Part shown: one piece after another, positions 54,326-62,975 of the stretch | Layout: each line of letters begins with the position of its first letter | Numbering within the stretch: the first letter of the stretch is position 1 | DNA from: Microvirga subterranea | GTDB lineage: Bacteria > Pseudomonadota > Alphaproteobacteria > Rhizobiales > Beijerinckiaceae | DNA: 64,000 nucleotides | Direction of reading: 5' to 3' | NCBI RefSeq assembly: GCF_003350535.1 | Contig: NZ_QQBB01000004.1 | Location: 417,384-481,383, forward strand | The notes under the pieces: model-generated | What the model saw: only the letters and a program-made list of their open reading frames with translations | The model's database searches: none | Told to the model about the DNA's origin: nothing | Program-made: the position numbers and the translations under genes

Positions 54326-55306
54326 TCAGTTCATCGCCTGGATTCGCGAGACGAGGTCTTTCACCTTCGGGTCCTTCGCGTATTTCTCGTAGACCGGCTT
54401 CATGGCGTCGATGAAGGGCTGCTTGTCGACGTTGTTGATCTGGCTGCCGCTGGCGCGGATCTTCTTCTCGGCCTCTTTCTCGCGCGCCTCCCAAAGCTCA
54501 CGCATCTTCACGACCGACTCCTTGGCCGTTTCGCGCACGGCATTCTGGTCGTCGGGGGATAGCTTGTCGAAAGATCTCTTCGACATCACCAGAACTTCGG
54601 GCGACATGGAATGCTCGGTCAGGGAATAGAACTTCGCCACCTCGAAGTGCCGGAAGGAATCGTAGCTCGGCCAGTTGTTCTCGGCCCCGTCCACGACGCC
54701 GGTCTGAAGCGCCGAGTAGACCTCGCCGGGCGGCATCGGCGTTGCGTTGGCGCCAAGCGCATTGACCATGTCCAGGAAGAGGTCGGATTGAATCACGCGC
54801 ACCTTCATGCCCTTGAGATCGGCAGGCATGTTGATGGAACGCTTGGAGTTGTAGAAGGAGCGCGCTCCGGAATCGTAGAACGCGAGGGCCACGAGACCAT
54901 GCGGCTCGAACGCTTTCAGGATCTCGTCGCCGATCGGCCCGTCCATTGTCTTGCGCATATGATCGACCGACCGGAAGATGAATGGCAGCGACGGGACGAG
55001 GGTTTCAGGGATCAGGTTGTTGAACGGACCCATGTTGATCCGATTCAGGTCAATCACGCCAAAGCGGGTCTGTTCGATAGTATCCTTCTCCTGGCCGAGC
55101 TGGGCTGAGTGGAATACCTGGACCTTGTAGCGACCATTGGTTTTCTTATCGAGAAGCTGGCCAAAGTACTTCACCGCTTCGACGGTTGGATAGCCGTCGG
55201 GATGAATGTCGGCGGAGCGAAGCGTCGTCTGGGCTTGGGCGGCACCAGCCATCAGGGTGGCCCAAAGGCCGAACGTAGCAGCGGCGAGAGTTCGTCTGGT
55301 GAGCAT
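54326..55306 (-). CDS. TRAP transporter substrate-binding protein DctP
   Basis: A 326-residue periplasmic protein with a signal peptide ending at AQAQ (residue 26). TLRSADIHPDGYPTVEAVKYFGQLLDKKTNGRYKVQVFHSAQLGQEKD, GMKVRVIQSDLFLDMVNALGANATPMPPGEVYSALQTGVVDGAENN are family motifs; the conserved Arg for the carboxylate is in KVRVIQS. First gene of the pectin/uronate operon, opposite the GntR gene. Confidence 0.93.
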   Translation of the reverse strand: MLTRRTLAAATFGLWATLMAGAAQAQTTLRSADIHPDGYPTVEAVKYFGQLLDKKTNGRYKVQVFHSAQLGQEKDTIEQTRFGVIDLNRINMGPFNNLIPETLVPSLPFIFRSVDHMRKTMDGPIGDEILKAFEPHGLVALAFYDSGARSFYNSKRSINMPADLKGMKVRVIQSDLFLDMVNALGANATPMPPGEVYSALQTGVVDGAENNWPSYDSFRHFEVAKFYSLTEHSMSPEVLVMSKRSFDKLSPDDQNAVRETAKESVVKMRELWEAREKEAEKKIRASGSQINNVDKQPFIDAMKPVYEKYAKDPKVKDLVSRIQAMN

Positions 55307-55411
55307 CGTATCCTCCTAAGGCTTCCTCGGATATTTTATTGGTGTCGATCCGCCTGATGGGTTGGATCGCAGCCCGGGAAGCCTTGGAATCCCGGCTTTC
55401 CGGTAACAGCC

Positions 55412-55448
55412 CTCACTTATTGTGAGTTACTGTCGACCATTGTATGGT
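55412..55448. promoter_or_regulatory. Candidate GntR operator palindromes
   Basis: Two inverted repeats lie between dctP and the GntR gene: CTCAC-TTATT-GTGAG (55412-55426) and ACCAT-TGT-ATGGT (55436-55448). The second resembles FadR-subfamily sites (TGGT/ACCA half sites); another ACCA occurs at 55456. They are good candidates for control of both divergent units. Confidence 0.45.
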
Positions 55449-55484
55449 AGTATGGACCAGTATACGACGCAACCCGACAAAGGA

Positions 55485-56177
55485 ATGAGAACCATCGTGA
55501 ACACCCGTTTCGCCGTCAGCCAGGGCTCCGCAGCACAGCGCATAGAAAGCGAGCTGCGCCGGCTCATTGTGGCTCTGGAGCTCCCCCCGGGCAGCCGCCT
55601 GTCCGAGCAGGAGCTTGCCGAACGGCACGGCGTGTCTCGGCAGCCGGTTCGCGAAGCACTGATCGGTCTCGCCCGGACCCGTCTCGTAGAGGTCCAGCCG
55701 CAACGCGGCACCGTCGTGGTGAAGATCTCGGTCAAGAAGATGATGGAGGCGCGCTTCGTACGGGAAGCGATCGAGACCGCTGTCGTCCGCCGGGGCTGCT
55801 CGTCCTTCGACCGGCAAAGCCGGCAAAGGATCGAGGACCTCCTCGAGATGCAGGAGCAGGCGGCGCGACGCGACGACCATGCGGCCTTCCAGCGCTACGA
55901 CGAGCTCTTCCACATCGCCCTAGCCGAGGGAGCCGGCTGCCCTCTCGCCTGGGAGGCCATCCAGGACATTAAGGCTCACATGGACCGGGTCTGCCAGCTC
56001 ACCCTCCCCGGCCCTGAGGCGATGCTCCCGCTGATCGATCAGCATCGTGCCATCATGGCGGCGATCGATGCGGGCGACGAGGAGGCGGCCGATGCCGCCA
56101 TGCGCCGGCATTTGACGGAGATCCTGCGTGCGCTGCCCCGTGTCGAGGCAGAGCATCCGGAACTGTTCAGCGCTTAG
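55485..56177 (+). CDS. GntR family regulator (FadR subfamily)
   Basis: A 230-residue regulator: winged HTH at about 15-75 (ELRRLIVALELPPGSRLSEQELAERHGVSRQPVREALIGLARTRLVEVQPQRGTVVV) and an FCD ligand domain (MMEARFVREAIETAVVRR, FHIALAEGAGC, HRAIMAAIDAGDEEAADAAMRRHL) with metal-binding Asp/His. Start is ATG 55485 or GTG 55497; ATGs at 55452 and 55422 are in frame but would place the candidate operator inside the gene. Likely represses the uronate operon. Confidence 0.9.
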   Translation: MRTIVNTRFAVSQGSAAQRIESELRRLIVALELPPGSRLSEQELAERHGVSRQPVREALIGLARTRLVEVQPQRGTVVVKISVKKMMEARFVREAIETAVVRRGCSSFDRQSRQRIEDLLEMQEQAARRDDHAAFQRYDELFHIALAEGAGCPLAWEAIQDIKAHMDRVCQLTLPGPEAMLPLIDQHRAIMAAIDAGDEEAADAAMRRHLTEILRALPRVEAEHPELFSA

Positions 56178-56320
56178 CGGCAAAGCCTCCTGCCGCCGGC
56201 ACTCTCCTGCGAGAGGCGGGCGGCGCTTTCAGCACCGGAGCAAACCTTTCTCCTTGACGTGAAGGAGGTCTCCGACCGATAAGGCGCGCACCGCCGGCTC
56301 GCTGCTGAGCCGCCCTGCGG

Positions 56321-56397
56321 AGGAGTGTAGCTCAATCGGCTAGAGCACCGGTCTCCAAAACCGGGGGTTGGGGGTTCGAGTCCCTCCACTCCTGCCA
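56321..56397 (+). tRNA. tRNA-Trp(CCA)
   Basis: A 77-nt tRNA: acceptor AGGAGTG with CACTCCT, D arm GCTCAATCGGCTAGAGC, anticodon loop TCTCCAAAA (anticodon CCA), T loop GGTTCGAGTCC, encoded CCA. tRNA-Trp is usually next to secE; here it follows a GntR gene. Confidence 0.93.
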
Positions 56398-56432
56398 GAG
56401 AGCCGTCCTGCAAGGCCTCAGAGCCACAAGCG

Positions 56433-56828
56433 TCACAAATCACCCGCAGCGTCGATCATTTCAGATATATGCTGCACGATAACCGATGAGCGATACGGCT
56501 TCGGGACAAAGTGGCCTTGGTCAGGAATTTCGTCAGGGTCAGGGCAGGCATAGCCGGAGGATATGAGAAGCCGGATGTGCGGCCAGCGTTGATTGACCTG
56601 CTTGGCCAGTGCCATGCCGTCCATGGAACCGGGCATGTCCACATCGGTGAACAGAACCTGCACGTCATCGGCACGGGATTCCAGCACCGTCAGAGCGACG
56701 TCGGCATTCGCTGCCTCCAGAACCTGGAAACCAGCCTCTTCGAGTTCATCGGCGGCTGTCATGCGCACCAGCAACTCATCCTCAACCAGGAGGACAGTTA
56801 GCGGAGCGGATAATCCATTTGAGTTCAT
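56433..56828 (-). CDS. Single-domain response regulator
   Basis: A 131-residue CheY-like receiver with no output domain. Acidic pocket in VLLVEDELL (Glu16, Asp17), phosphoacceptor Asp62 in LFTDVDMPGSMDG, and Lys110 in HFVPKPYRSS are intact. The SGYACPDPDEIP loop is the kind found with hybrid histidine kinases of Rhizobiales. Divergent from the PAS gene at 57046, it may work with a sensor encoded elsewhere. Confidence 0.92.
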   Translation of the reverse strand: MNSNGLSAPLTVLLVEDELLVRMTAADELEEAGFQVLEAANADVALTVLESRADDVQVLFTDVDMPGSMDGMALAKQVNQRWPHIRLLISSGYACPDPDEIPDQGHFVPKPYRSSVIVQHISEMIDAAGDL

Positions 56829-57045
56829 GGCCCTCGAACGGAATTAACCTATGTTAGTTCCCAAAAAACCAGACCCTGCGCAGAACTGCAATTTTCTTTG
56901 TTGGCGATAGACCCTCCATCATGTCATCCGCCGTTGTGCTATTCTCCGTTGGGGCGACGACCAGCGCTCGGAGCGATTAGTCCTTCATGATCGAGGGCGG
57001 ACTGCTCGTTGTCGCAGCGGACGGTTGGGCGAGGGAGGAGCGCGG

Positions 57046-58182
57046 GTGAACGCTTCCGACTTTCTGGTTGGTGCGGGTGAGATGGGAGCGCGCATCAGGA
57101 GCTACGATTGGTCGACCTCCCCACTCGGACCGATCGAGACTTGGCCTCACACGCTGCGCCTTGCTCTAAGCCTCACGCTTCAGTCGAAGTTCCCGGCCGG
57201 TATCGTATGGGGGCAGGAGAGGATTCTTTTCTACAACGATGCCTACAAGCCATTGTTAGGAAGCAAGCCTGAGGCCCTCGGGCGGCCGGCGCACCACGTT
57301 TGGCCCGAGGCGTGGGATATCGTCGGTCCGATCATCGAACGCGCACTAGGTGGCGAGGCAAGCTACTTCGAAGACTTTCCCATCGTCATGGAGCGGGAGG
57401 GGTATCCGGAGCAGACGTGGTGGACCTTCTCGTATAGTGCGATCCGCGACGAGTTCGGAGAGATCCATGGCATGCTCGCGATCGTGCATGAGACGACCAA
57501 CAGGGTGATGACCGAGAACCGGCTTCGCTTCCTGATCGAGTTGAAGGGTTGCTTGCGTGGGCTGTACGATCCAAACGAGGTCAGGGCCACAACGGCGGAA
57601 ATGCTCGGCCATCACCTCGCCGCCAGCCGGGTCGGTTATGGCGAAGTGGATCCCACCGGAGAGTTTCTGCTGGTCGAGCGCGACTGGACCGCCGGCGGAA
57701 TCAAGAGCTTCGTCGGCCGGTACCGCCTCGACGACTTCGGCTCCCAGGTCATGACCGACCTGAAGAACGGGCGCACAGTCCGCATCGTCGATTCCACGAC
57801 CGACCCCCGCACGGCCAGTTCCTTGATCGCGGCAGAGTTCAGCCACACCGGCAAGCGCGCCAGTGTGATCGTGCCGCTCATCAGGGAGGGACGGCTCGCA
57901 GCCGCACTCTATGTCCATCAGGCGGAACCCCGTTACTGGCATGACATCGAGGTGACCCTGGTTGAAGATGTGGCGGAACGGACTTGGACAGCCGTGATGC
58001 GCACCCAGGCCGAAGCCGCTCTGCGGGAAAGCGAAACACGGTTCCGGCAATTCGCCCAACACTCCTCGGCAGTGCTCTGGATCCTGAACCTTAAGACGAT
58101 GCGGCTGGAATACCTGAGTCCCGCATACGAGACGGTATGGGGCGAGCCTGTGGAAACGGCGCTCGACGATCCTGGCCATTGA
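57046..58182 (+). CDS. PAS-GAF-PAS sensor part, 5' half of a split gene
   Basis: A 378-residue frame ending at an in-frame TGA (58180-58182). It holds a PAS-like domain (about 20-145, SLTLQSKFPAGIVWGQERILFYNDAY), a GAF domain (about 165-310, RFLIELKGCLRGLYDPNEVRA...IVPLIREGRLAAALYVHQ), and the first half of a second PAS (FRQFAQHSSAVLWILNLKTMRLEYLSPAYETVWG). The PAS continues in the same frame after the TGA, so this is the N-terminal half of a larger protein. GTG 57046 has GGGAGG 8 bases upstream. Confidence 0.85.
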   Translation: MNASDFLVGAGEMGARIRSYDWSTSPLGPIETWPHTLRLALSLTLQSKFPAGIVWGQERILFYNDAYKPLLGSKPEALGRPAHHVWPEAWDIVGPIIERALGGEASYFEDFPIVMEREGYPEQTWWTFSYSAIRDEFGEIHGMLAIVHETTNRVMTENRLRFLIELKGCLRGLYDPNEVRATTAEMLGHHLAASRVGYGEVDPTGEFLLVERDWTAGGIKSFVGRYRLDDFGSQVMTDLKNGRTVRIVDSTTDPRTASSLIAAEFSHTGKRASVIVPLIREGRLAAALYVHQAEPRYWHDIEVTLVEDVAERTWTAVMRTQAEAALRESETRFRQFAQHSSAVLWILNLKTMRLEYLSPAYETVWGEPVETALDDPGH

Positions 58183-58293
58183 GCCAAGACGCTTCACCCA
58201 GATGACCGCGAACGAGCCAGTTCGGTCATCGAGCGCGCCTCCCAAGGTGAAGATGGAACGCACGAATATCATATCATTCGGCCCGACGGTGGC

Positions 58294-59013
58294 GTGCGCT
58301 GGATCCGCGGCAAGTTCTTCGCCATCCGGGACGAGCAAGGACGGATCAAGCGCATTGGCGGCGTTGCTGAGGACCTGACCCGACACGAAGGGCTGACGGT
58401 CTATGTGGTCGACGGCAACAAAGCCTCCCGACATGAGCTCCGTCTTCTGCTGCAGGGTGCAGGCTATGAGGTCAAGGAATTTGCCTCTGCTCAGGCTTTG
58501 TTCGAAGTCGCACCCGTGCTGGTCCCCGGGTGCGTTGTAGTCGAAACGCGCTCGCCGGCTTCCGGTGGCTTGTCGGTCCCAAAGGAATTGAAGGCGCGGC
58601 GGGTCGGCCTCCCCGTGATCGTGATCGGAGATGCGAGAGGAGACATCTCGGTCGGTGTTCAGGCCATGAAAGCCGGAGCCGTCGATTTTCTGAGCACTCC
58701 ATATTCTCCCGAGCAGCTCCTGGATGCTCTTGCAGCCGCACTTTCCAGCATCCACGAGCAAGCGGAGCGTAGCCATGAGGCCGAACGCGCAGCAGTCGCC
58801 ATTGCGTCGCTCTCGGCTCGCGAACGCGAAGTGCTTGAGGGGCTCCTTGCAGGCGGCAGCAACAAGACGATCGCACGCGATCTTGATATCAGCCCACGCA
58901 CCGTCGAGGCTCACCGGGCCCGCATCATGGAGCGGCTCGGAACCCACAGCCTGCCGGAACTTGTCCAGATTGCAGTCGCGGCTGGGCTCCAGATCAAGCA
59001 GCAGAGCGGATAG
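58294..59013 (+). CDS. Pseudo-receiver/LuxR-HTH regulator, 3' half of split gene
   Basis: A 239-residue open part (GTG 58294 is one possible start). After the end of the PAS (about 1-28) comes a FixJ-like receiver (about 34-145) in which the Asp pair reads VVDGNK and the phosphoacceptor position is Glu84 (VVVETRSPASGG), so it cannot be phosphorylated in the usual way. The LuxR HTH (about 165-235) is intact: LSAREREVLEGLLAGGSNKTIARDLDISPRTVEAHRARIMERLG. It may be expressed alone if there is an internal start. Confidence 0.8.
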   Translation: MRWIRGKFFAIRDEQGRIKRIGGVAEDLTRHEGLTVYVVDGNKASRHELRLLLQGAGYEVKEFASAQALFEVAPVLVPGCVVVETRSPASGGLSVPKELKARRVGLPVIVIGDARGDISVGVQAMKAGAVDFLSTPYSPEQLLDALAAALSSIHEQAERSHEAERAAVAIASLSAREREVLEGLLAGGSNKTIARDLDISPRTVEAHRARIMERLGTHSLPELVQIAVAAGLQIKQQSG

Positions 59014-59023
59014 AGGATTCAAA

Positions 59024-59057
59024 ACGGGGGTGGCAGTTCATCCGTGCGCACCCCCGT
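59024..59057 (+). terminator. Hairpin after the LuxR-HTH gene
   Basis: ACGGGGGTG (59024-59032) pairs with CACCCCCGT (59049-59057), followed by CGGTCGTTTCC. It lies 10 bases beyond the stop. Confidence 0.6.
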
Positions 59058-59250
59058 CGGTCGTTTCCTCCGGCCGTATTGCATACCGTGCTGCCTCTGC
59101 GTGCAGCTTCTCCCTAAACCTCGGGCAAATCTGACGAGCCCGTATAAGTCCGAGTTACCTGCCCGCCTGCGCGAAACATAGTCGGGATGTTCCTAGGGGA
59201 TATCCCGCATCAGCCGGGAGAGCTGACCCTTGAAGGGCGAAAGTTTTAAG

Positions 59251-59268
59251 CGTCACCTTTCGGTGACG
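59251..59268 (-). terminator. Terminator of the GGDEF-EAL gene
   Basis: On - the stem CGTCACC with GGTGACG, closed by a GAAA loop, is followed by CTTAAAACTTT, 22 bases beyond the stop of the gene at 59291. Confidence 0.55.
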
Positions 59269-59290
59269 AGAAGCGTGACCATCCGCGATT

Positions 59291-61870
59291 TCAAGAAGTG
59301 ACGTGCGGCCAAGCCGCTAGGAATGCTGGAACGGAGGACGCCAGCATCGGCTTCGCAAAGAAGTAACCTTGAGCATTGTGGCAGCCAAGCTCCCGAAGGC
59401 GCTGCTCCTGACCGGACGTCTCGACTCCCTCGGCAGTGACCTGGATGCCTAGATTGCGGCCGAGGCCGATGACCGCAGCCACGATCGCCTCGTCTCCGGC
59501 ATCCTGCTCCAGGTTGCTGATGAAGCTGCGGTCGATCTTGATATGATCGACGGGGAACTGCTTGAGATGGGTGAGCGAGGCATATCCGGTTCCGAAATCG
59601 TCGAGGGCGATCTGGACCCCCTGCTCCCGGAATTTCATGAGCGCTGCCGCGACGGCGCCGGAACGGCCATCGAGCAGAACGCTTTCGGTCACCTCGATCT
59701 CGAAGTGTGTGAGCGGAACCTTGACGAGGTTCAGGATGCGCAGGATCTCGTCCGCCATCGCAGGCTCGCTGAATTCGGCGCTCGCGAGGTTGACGGCAAC
59801 CCGGCCGGGACTAAGCCCCCCGTCGAGCCAGCGGCGCAGATCGGATGCGACCTTGCCGATCAGGCGCTTGCCCATGGCCGTGGCGATTTCCGGATCGTCG
59901 AAGGCGGCGCCGAAGACACTCGGCGTCAGCAAGTCCCCTTCGGTCTGCCGCCATCGCGCAAGCGCCTCGAGACCGATGATTTGTCCGGTCGAAAGGCACA
60001 CCTTCGGCTGGTAAACGGGGATGATCTGATCCCGGGAAATGGCTTCCCGCATGTCCCGCCCCAGGGTGAGGCGCTTCTCTGCCAAGGCCTTCATGGCGGG
60101 CGAATACACCATGACGCGGTTTCGCCCTTCCGCCTTCGCGCGGTAGAGAGCGATGTCGGCATCCTTCATCAATTCGGTCGGTTGGCGATCATGCTCCGGA
60201 AATGACGCCACCCCGATGCTCGCCCGACTGACGAGCAGCCTTCCATCGTATGCAAAAGGCTGGCGCAGACGCTTCGTCATGATCTCTGCAAGGCCCATTG
60301 CGTATCCAGGCTTCGGCGGGTTCACCAGAAGAACGGCGAACTCGTCACCACCGAACCGCGCAACGGTATCACCGTCCCGGATCAATCCAGCCAAGCGCGA
60401 TGCAGTTTCTATTAGGAGGGCATCGCCGGCATCGTGACCCAGGCTATCGTTCACATCCTTGAAGTCGTCCAGATCGATCAGCAGAAGGCTGACCCGTCCG
60501 TCGTTCTGCTTGGCAGCTTGCAGGGCCTGATCCAATCTGAGCTGAAACAGCACGCGGTTGGGAAGCCCTGTCAAGGCATCGTGATTGGCGGTGCGCCACA
60601 GATCTTCCTCAGCCTGCTTTCGCTCGTGGATATCCGTAATGGTGCCAACCCACTCCCTGATCGATCCGTCGTCCGCCAGGAGCGGGACCGCTCGGGCGTG
60701 AGCCCAGCGATAGCTCCCATCCCTTTGCCGCACGCGATATTCGATCGTGCCGGCACGCTTGTCGGCACGGAGTTCGCTCCAGGTCTGGATGGTGCGCGTG
60801 CGATCCTCCGGATGGATCGCGTTGAGCCATCCGCTGCCCCGATAGTCTTCGGAGCTCTGGCCGCAGAAATTTTCCCACCCCCATCCGTGGAGGATGGATC
60901 CATCGGGCGCCGCACGCCAGACCATGGCCGTGCTAGCCTCGACAAGCGCACGGTAGCGCTCCTCGCTTTCCGCCAGAGCAACTTCGGTCTTCTTGGCCTC
61001 ATCGATATCCGTGTACGTCCCGACCCAGCGAACGATGATGCCTTCATCGTTGCGGATCGGACAGGCACGACCGAGGATCCAGCGGTAGTCGCCGGTGCGG
61101 TGACGCAGACGGTACTCGGCTTCGTAGTCGGTCCCTAGCATCAGGCAGCGGCGCCACTTGGACAGGACCCGGTCGCGGTCCTCAGGGTGAACGACGTCGT
61201 GCCATTGATCCCTGTCCGCCAGGCTTTTGGGCAGACCGGTGAACTCGTACCAGCGCTGATTATAGTAGCTGTTCGAATCGTCGGGATCTGCGGCCCAGAT
61301 CATCTGGGGCATCGCATCTGCCGTGTCCCGAAGCCGCCGCTGACTATGTGCGAGAGCCAGGTTGACCTGCTTCAGCTCGAGTTGGCGCATGACTGCCTGG
61401 GCAAGAGCCTGGAGCGCATCCGCCTGCGCCTGTGAAATCCCCTGCGGTCGGGGTGTCACGTCCAGGACGCATAGCGTTCCGAGCGGGACCCCATCCTCGG
61501 TGGCCAGCAAGGCGCCCGCATAGAACCGGAGACCCGGTGGGCCCGTCACGAGCGGATTGTTTGCCGAACGGGGATCCGCAGTCGTATCCGGAATAACGAG
61601 CACATCGCCGCCGGACAGGGCATGGACGCATATCGAAAGATCGAGTTGGATCTCCCGTGCTCCATAGCCGAGCACAGCTTTAAACCATTGCCGATGCTCG
61701 TCGACGAAGCTGACCGCCGCAATTGGTACGTTACATATTTGCGCAGCGATCTGGACGATTTCGTCAAAGGCGGGTTCGGGATCGGTATCGAGGATCCCGA
61801 AGCTTCGCAGCACGTCGAGCCGATCTTCCTCCTTCCAGGAAGGAGCTCCTCTCTCGACGCATTCAGCCAT
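59291..61870 (-). CDS. GAF-PAS-PAS-GGDEF-EAL cyclic di-GMP enzyme
   Basis: An 859-residue cytoplasmic protein with no membrane helix. Domains in order: GAF (about 15-165), PAS-PAC (about 180-305), PAS-PAC (about 310-430), GGDEF (about 435-600, motif GGDEF at 507-511 intact), EAL (about 610-855, EAL at 635-637, DDFGTGYASL, KIDRSF and AEGVET all intact). Both diguanylate cyclase and phosphodiesterase activities are possible; the sensor domains should switch between them. It stands alone, divergent from nothing nearby, with a terminator at 59251. Confidence 0.94.
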   Translation of the reverse strand: MAECVERGAPSWKEEDRLDVLRSFGILDTDPEPAFDEIVQIAAQICNVPIAAVSFVDEHRQWFKAVLGYGAREIQLDLSICVHALSGGDVLVIPDTTADPRSANNPLVTGPPGLRFYAGALLATEDGVPLGTLCVLDVTPRPQGISQAQADALQALAQAVMRQLELKQVNLALAHSQRRLRDTADAMPQMIWAADPDDSNSYYNQRWYEFTGLPKSLADRDQWHDVVHPEDRDRVLSKWRRCLMLGTDYEAEYRLRHRTGDYRWILGRACPIRNDEGIIVRWVGTYTDIDEAKKTEVALAESEERYRALVEASTAMVWRAAPDGSILHGWGWENFCGQSSEDYRGSGWLNAIHPEDRTRTIQTWSELRADKRAGTIEYRVRQRDGSYRWAHARAVPLLADDGSIREWVGTITDIHERKQAEEDLWRTANHDALTGLPNRVLFQLRLDQALQAAKQNDGRVSLLLIDLDDFKDVNDSLGHDAGDALLIETASRLAGLIRDGDTVARFGGDEFAVLLVNPPKPGYAMGLAEIMTKRLRQPFAYDGRLLVSRASIGVASFPEHDRQPTELMKDADIALYRAKAEGRNRVMVYSPAMKALAEKRLTLGRDMREAISRDQIIPVYQPKVCLSTGQIIGLEALARWRQTEGDLLTPSVFGAAFDDPEIATAMGKRLIGKVASDLRRWLDGGLSPGRVAVNLASAEFSEPAMADEILRILNLVKVPLTHFEIEVTESVLLDGRSGAVAAALMKFREQGVQIALDDFGTGYASLTHLKQFPVDHIKIDRSFISNLEQDAGDEAIVAAVIGLGRNLGIQVTAEGVETSGQEQRLRELGCHNAQGYFFAKPMLASSVPAFLAAWPHVTS

Positions 61871-62038
61871 GATAAACCGCCCCGGCAGTACATTGTTGTT
61901 GTTGGTTCAGGCGAACCTAGCGAACTGCATTAAATGAAAGATAAATTCATGTCAGAAGACTTTGCCCCGGTTGCTTGCGACAAAAGGGCGGAGTTGCGCT
62001 GTCTCGGCTCTCCCTGTTCGGCGTGCCCTACGAGGAAT

Positions 62039-62605
62039 TCATCCTTCACCAGTCGCTACCCCCGGCGCAGAGCGATCAGGATCCACGACTGATCCTGATG
62101 AAGGATTGGAGAGCAGACCAGCCAAGTCTTTCAGGAAAGCAATGGCGTCACGCGGGCGGTCCTCGCGCTCTGCAATGTCGATGATGTTGTTGAGAATGAC
62201 CGCAATGTCCTCGGTCTTCGCGACATGTCCTGCAGCCAGTACGTGGAAGAAGGTGGTGAATGCCACCATGATGGCTTGGTCATGGTCCTCGAGTCTCTGG
62301 CAACGCTGCTTGAGCACTTGAATCGCTTGCTCCTGGACGGACACGATCTCCACGATGCCCAGCATCTGCTCGGCGAGTTCCTGCAACGATGCCGGCAGGT
62401 CGGCTGCCGCAGGGCCCGAAACGGAGGATTGGAGCTCTGTTTCCTCTCTGGGCAGACCGGCAGAGAGAGGCAAAGCCTCTGCCTCACCGTTCCGAGTCGG
62501 ATTCCTGCGGGAAGACAGCGCAACCTTGTTCCAGGCCCTGGACAGCAGATGAGACGAATTGGTGAAGATGCGCGACAGAGTTGCCTTGCCTGGCACCATG
62601 ATCAT
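62039..62605 (-). CDS. Hypothetical helical protein
   Basis: A 188-residue protein: an Arg/Ser-rich first 60 residues, then a helical part with a coiled-coil tendency (LPASLQELAEQMLGIVEIVSVQEQAIQVLKQRCQRLEDHDQAIMVAFTTFFHVLAAG). No signal peptide. I do not recognise the family. AAGGATG lies upstream of the ATG at 62605. The opposite strand is also open but has poor codon content. Confidence 0.6.
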   Translation of the reverse strand: MIMVPGKATLSRIFTNSSHLLSRAWNKVALSSRRNPTRNGEAEALPLSAGLPREETELQSSVSGPAAADLPASLQELAEQMLGIVEIVSVQEQAIQVLKQRCQRLEDHDQAIMVAFTTFFHVLAAGHVAKTEDIAVILNNIIDIAEREDRPRDAIAFLKDLAGLLSNPSSGSVVDPDRSAPGVATGEG

Positions 62606-62975
62606 CTGAAGCCATCCTTATGTTCCGACGGCCTGATTGAGACATAAGGGAATTCTCGATTGGTTAAATAGCTCACAAAGTGAGCCGCCTTATCCGATAG
62701 AGACAACAGATCGGCCCCGGAATGGACAAGTTTACTCCCTACAGAGGATCGGCACCGGGGTCGTGCAGGCCTCTTCCCAAAGGCTTTCGCAGTGCCCTAG
62801 CTCAAGCATCGTTGTCCTCACGGGAATGTGAGGCCATACCTAAGCCCTTGCGAAGGCTTGGTTGTCACTCCCTTCGGAGGCCATCTCCCAAGCTTTTAGG
62901 GATTCATTAACGTCCGGGTAACGCGGGGTTGGAAGCTTACGGGCTCCTCCAACCACGAAAGAGAGTAATCCCCGG
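62606..62975. other. 370-bp intergenic stretch
   Basis: No gene is seen. It separates the divergent hypothetical gene (-) and the IalB-like gene (+), and presumably holds both promoters. A small hairpin AAGCC/GGCTT lies around 62841-62858. Confidence 0.4.

Larger units (their letters stand above)
57046..59013 (+). pseudogene. Split PAS-GAF-PAS / pseudo-receiver / LuxR-HTH gene
   Basis: The full frame is 656 codons with a single internal TGA at 58180-58182. The surrounding sequence DDPGH-(stop)-AKTLHPDDRERASS is a normal PAS stretch where Trp (TGG) is expected. Either a nonsense mutation has split the gene, or it is read through, or the base is wrong in the assembly. Without the stop it would code a 655-residue one-component-like transcription factor: PAS, GAF, PAS, degenerate receiver, LuxR-type HTH. 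Confidence 0.75.

Noticed and set aside
58180-58182. Second selenocysteine codon in the PAS gene.
   Set aside because: The bases after this UGA do not form a SECIS-like hairpin, and a Trp is expected here, so nonsense mutation or sequence error is more likely.
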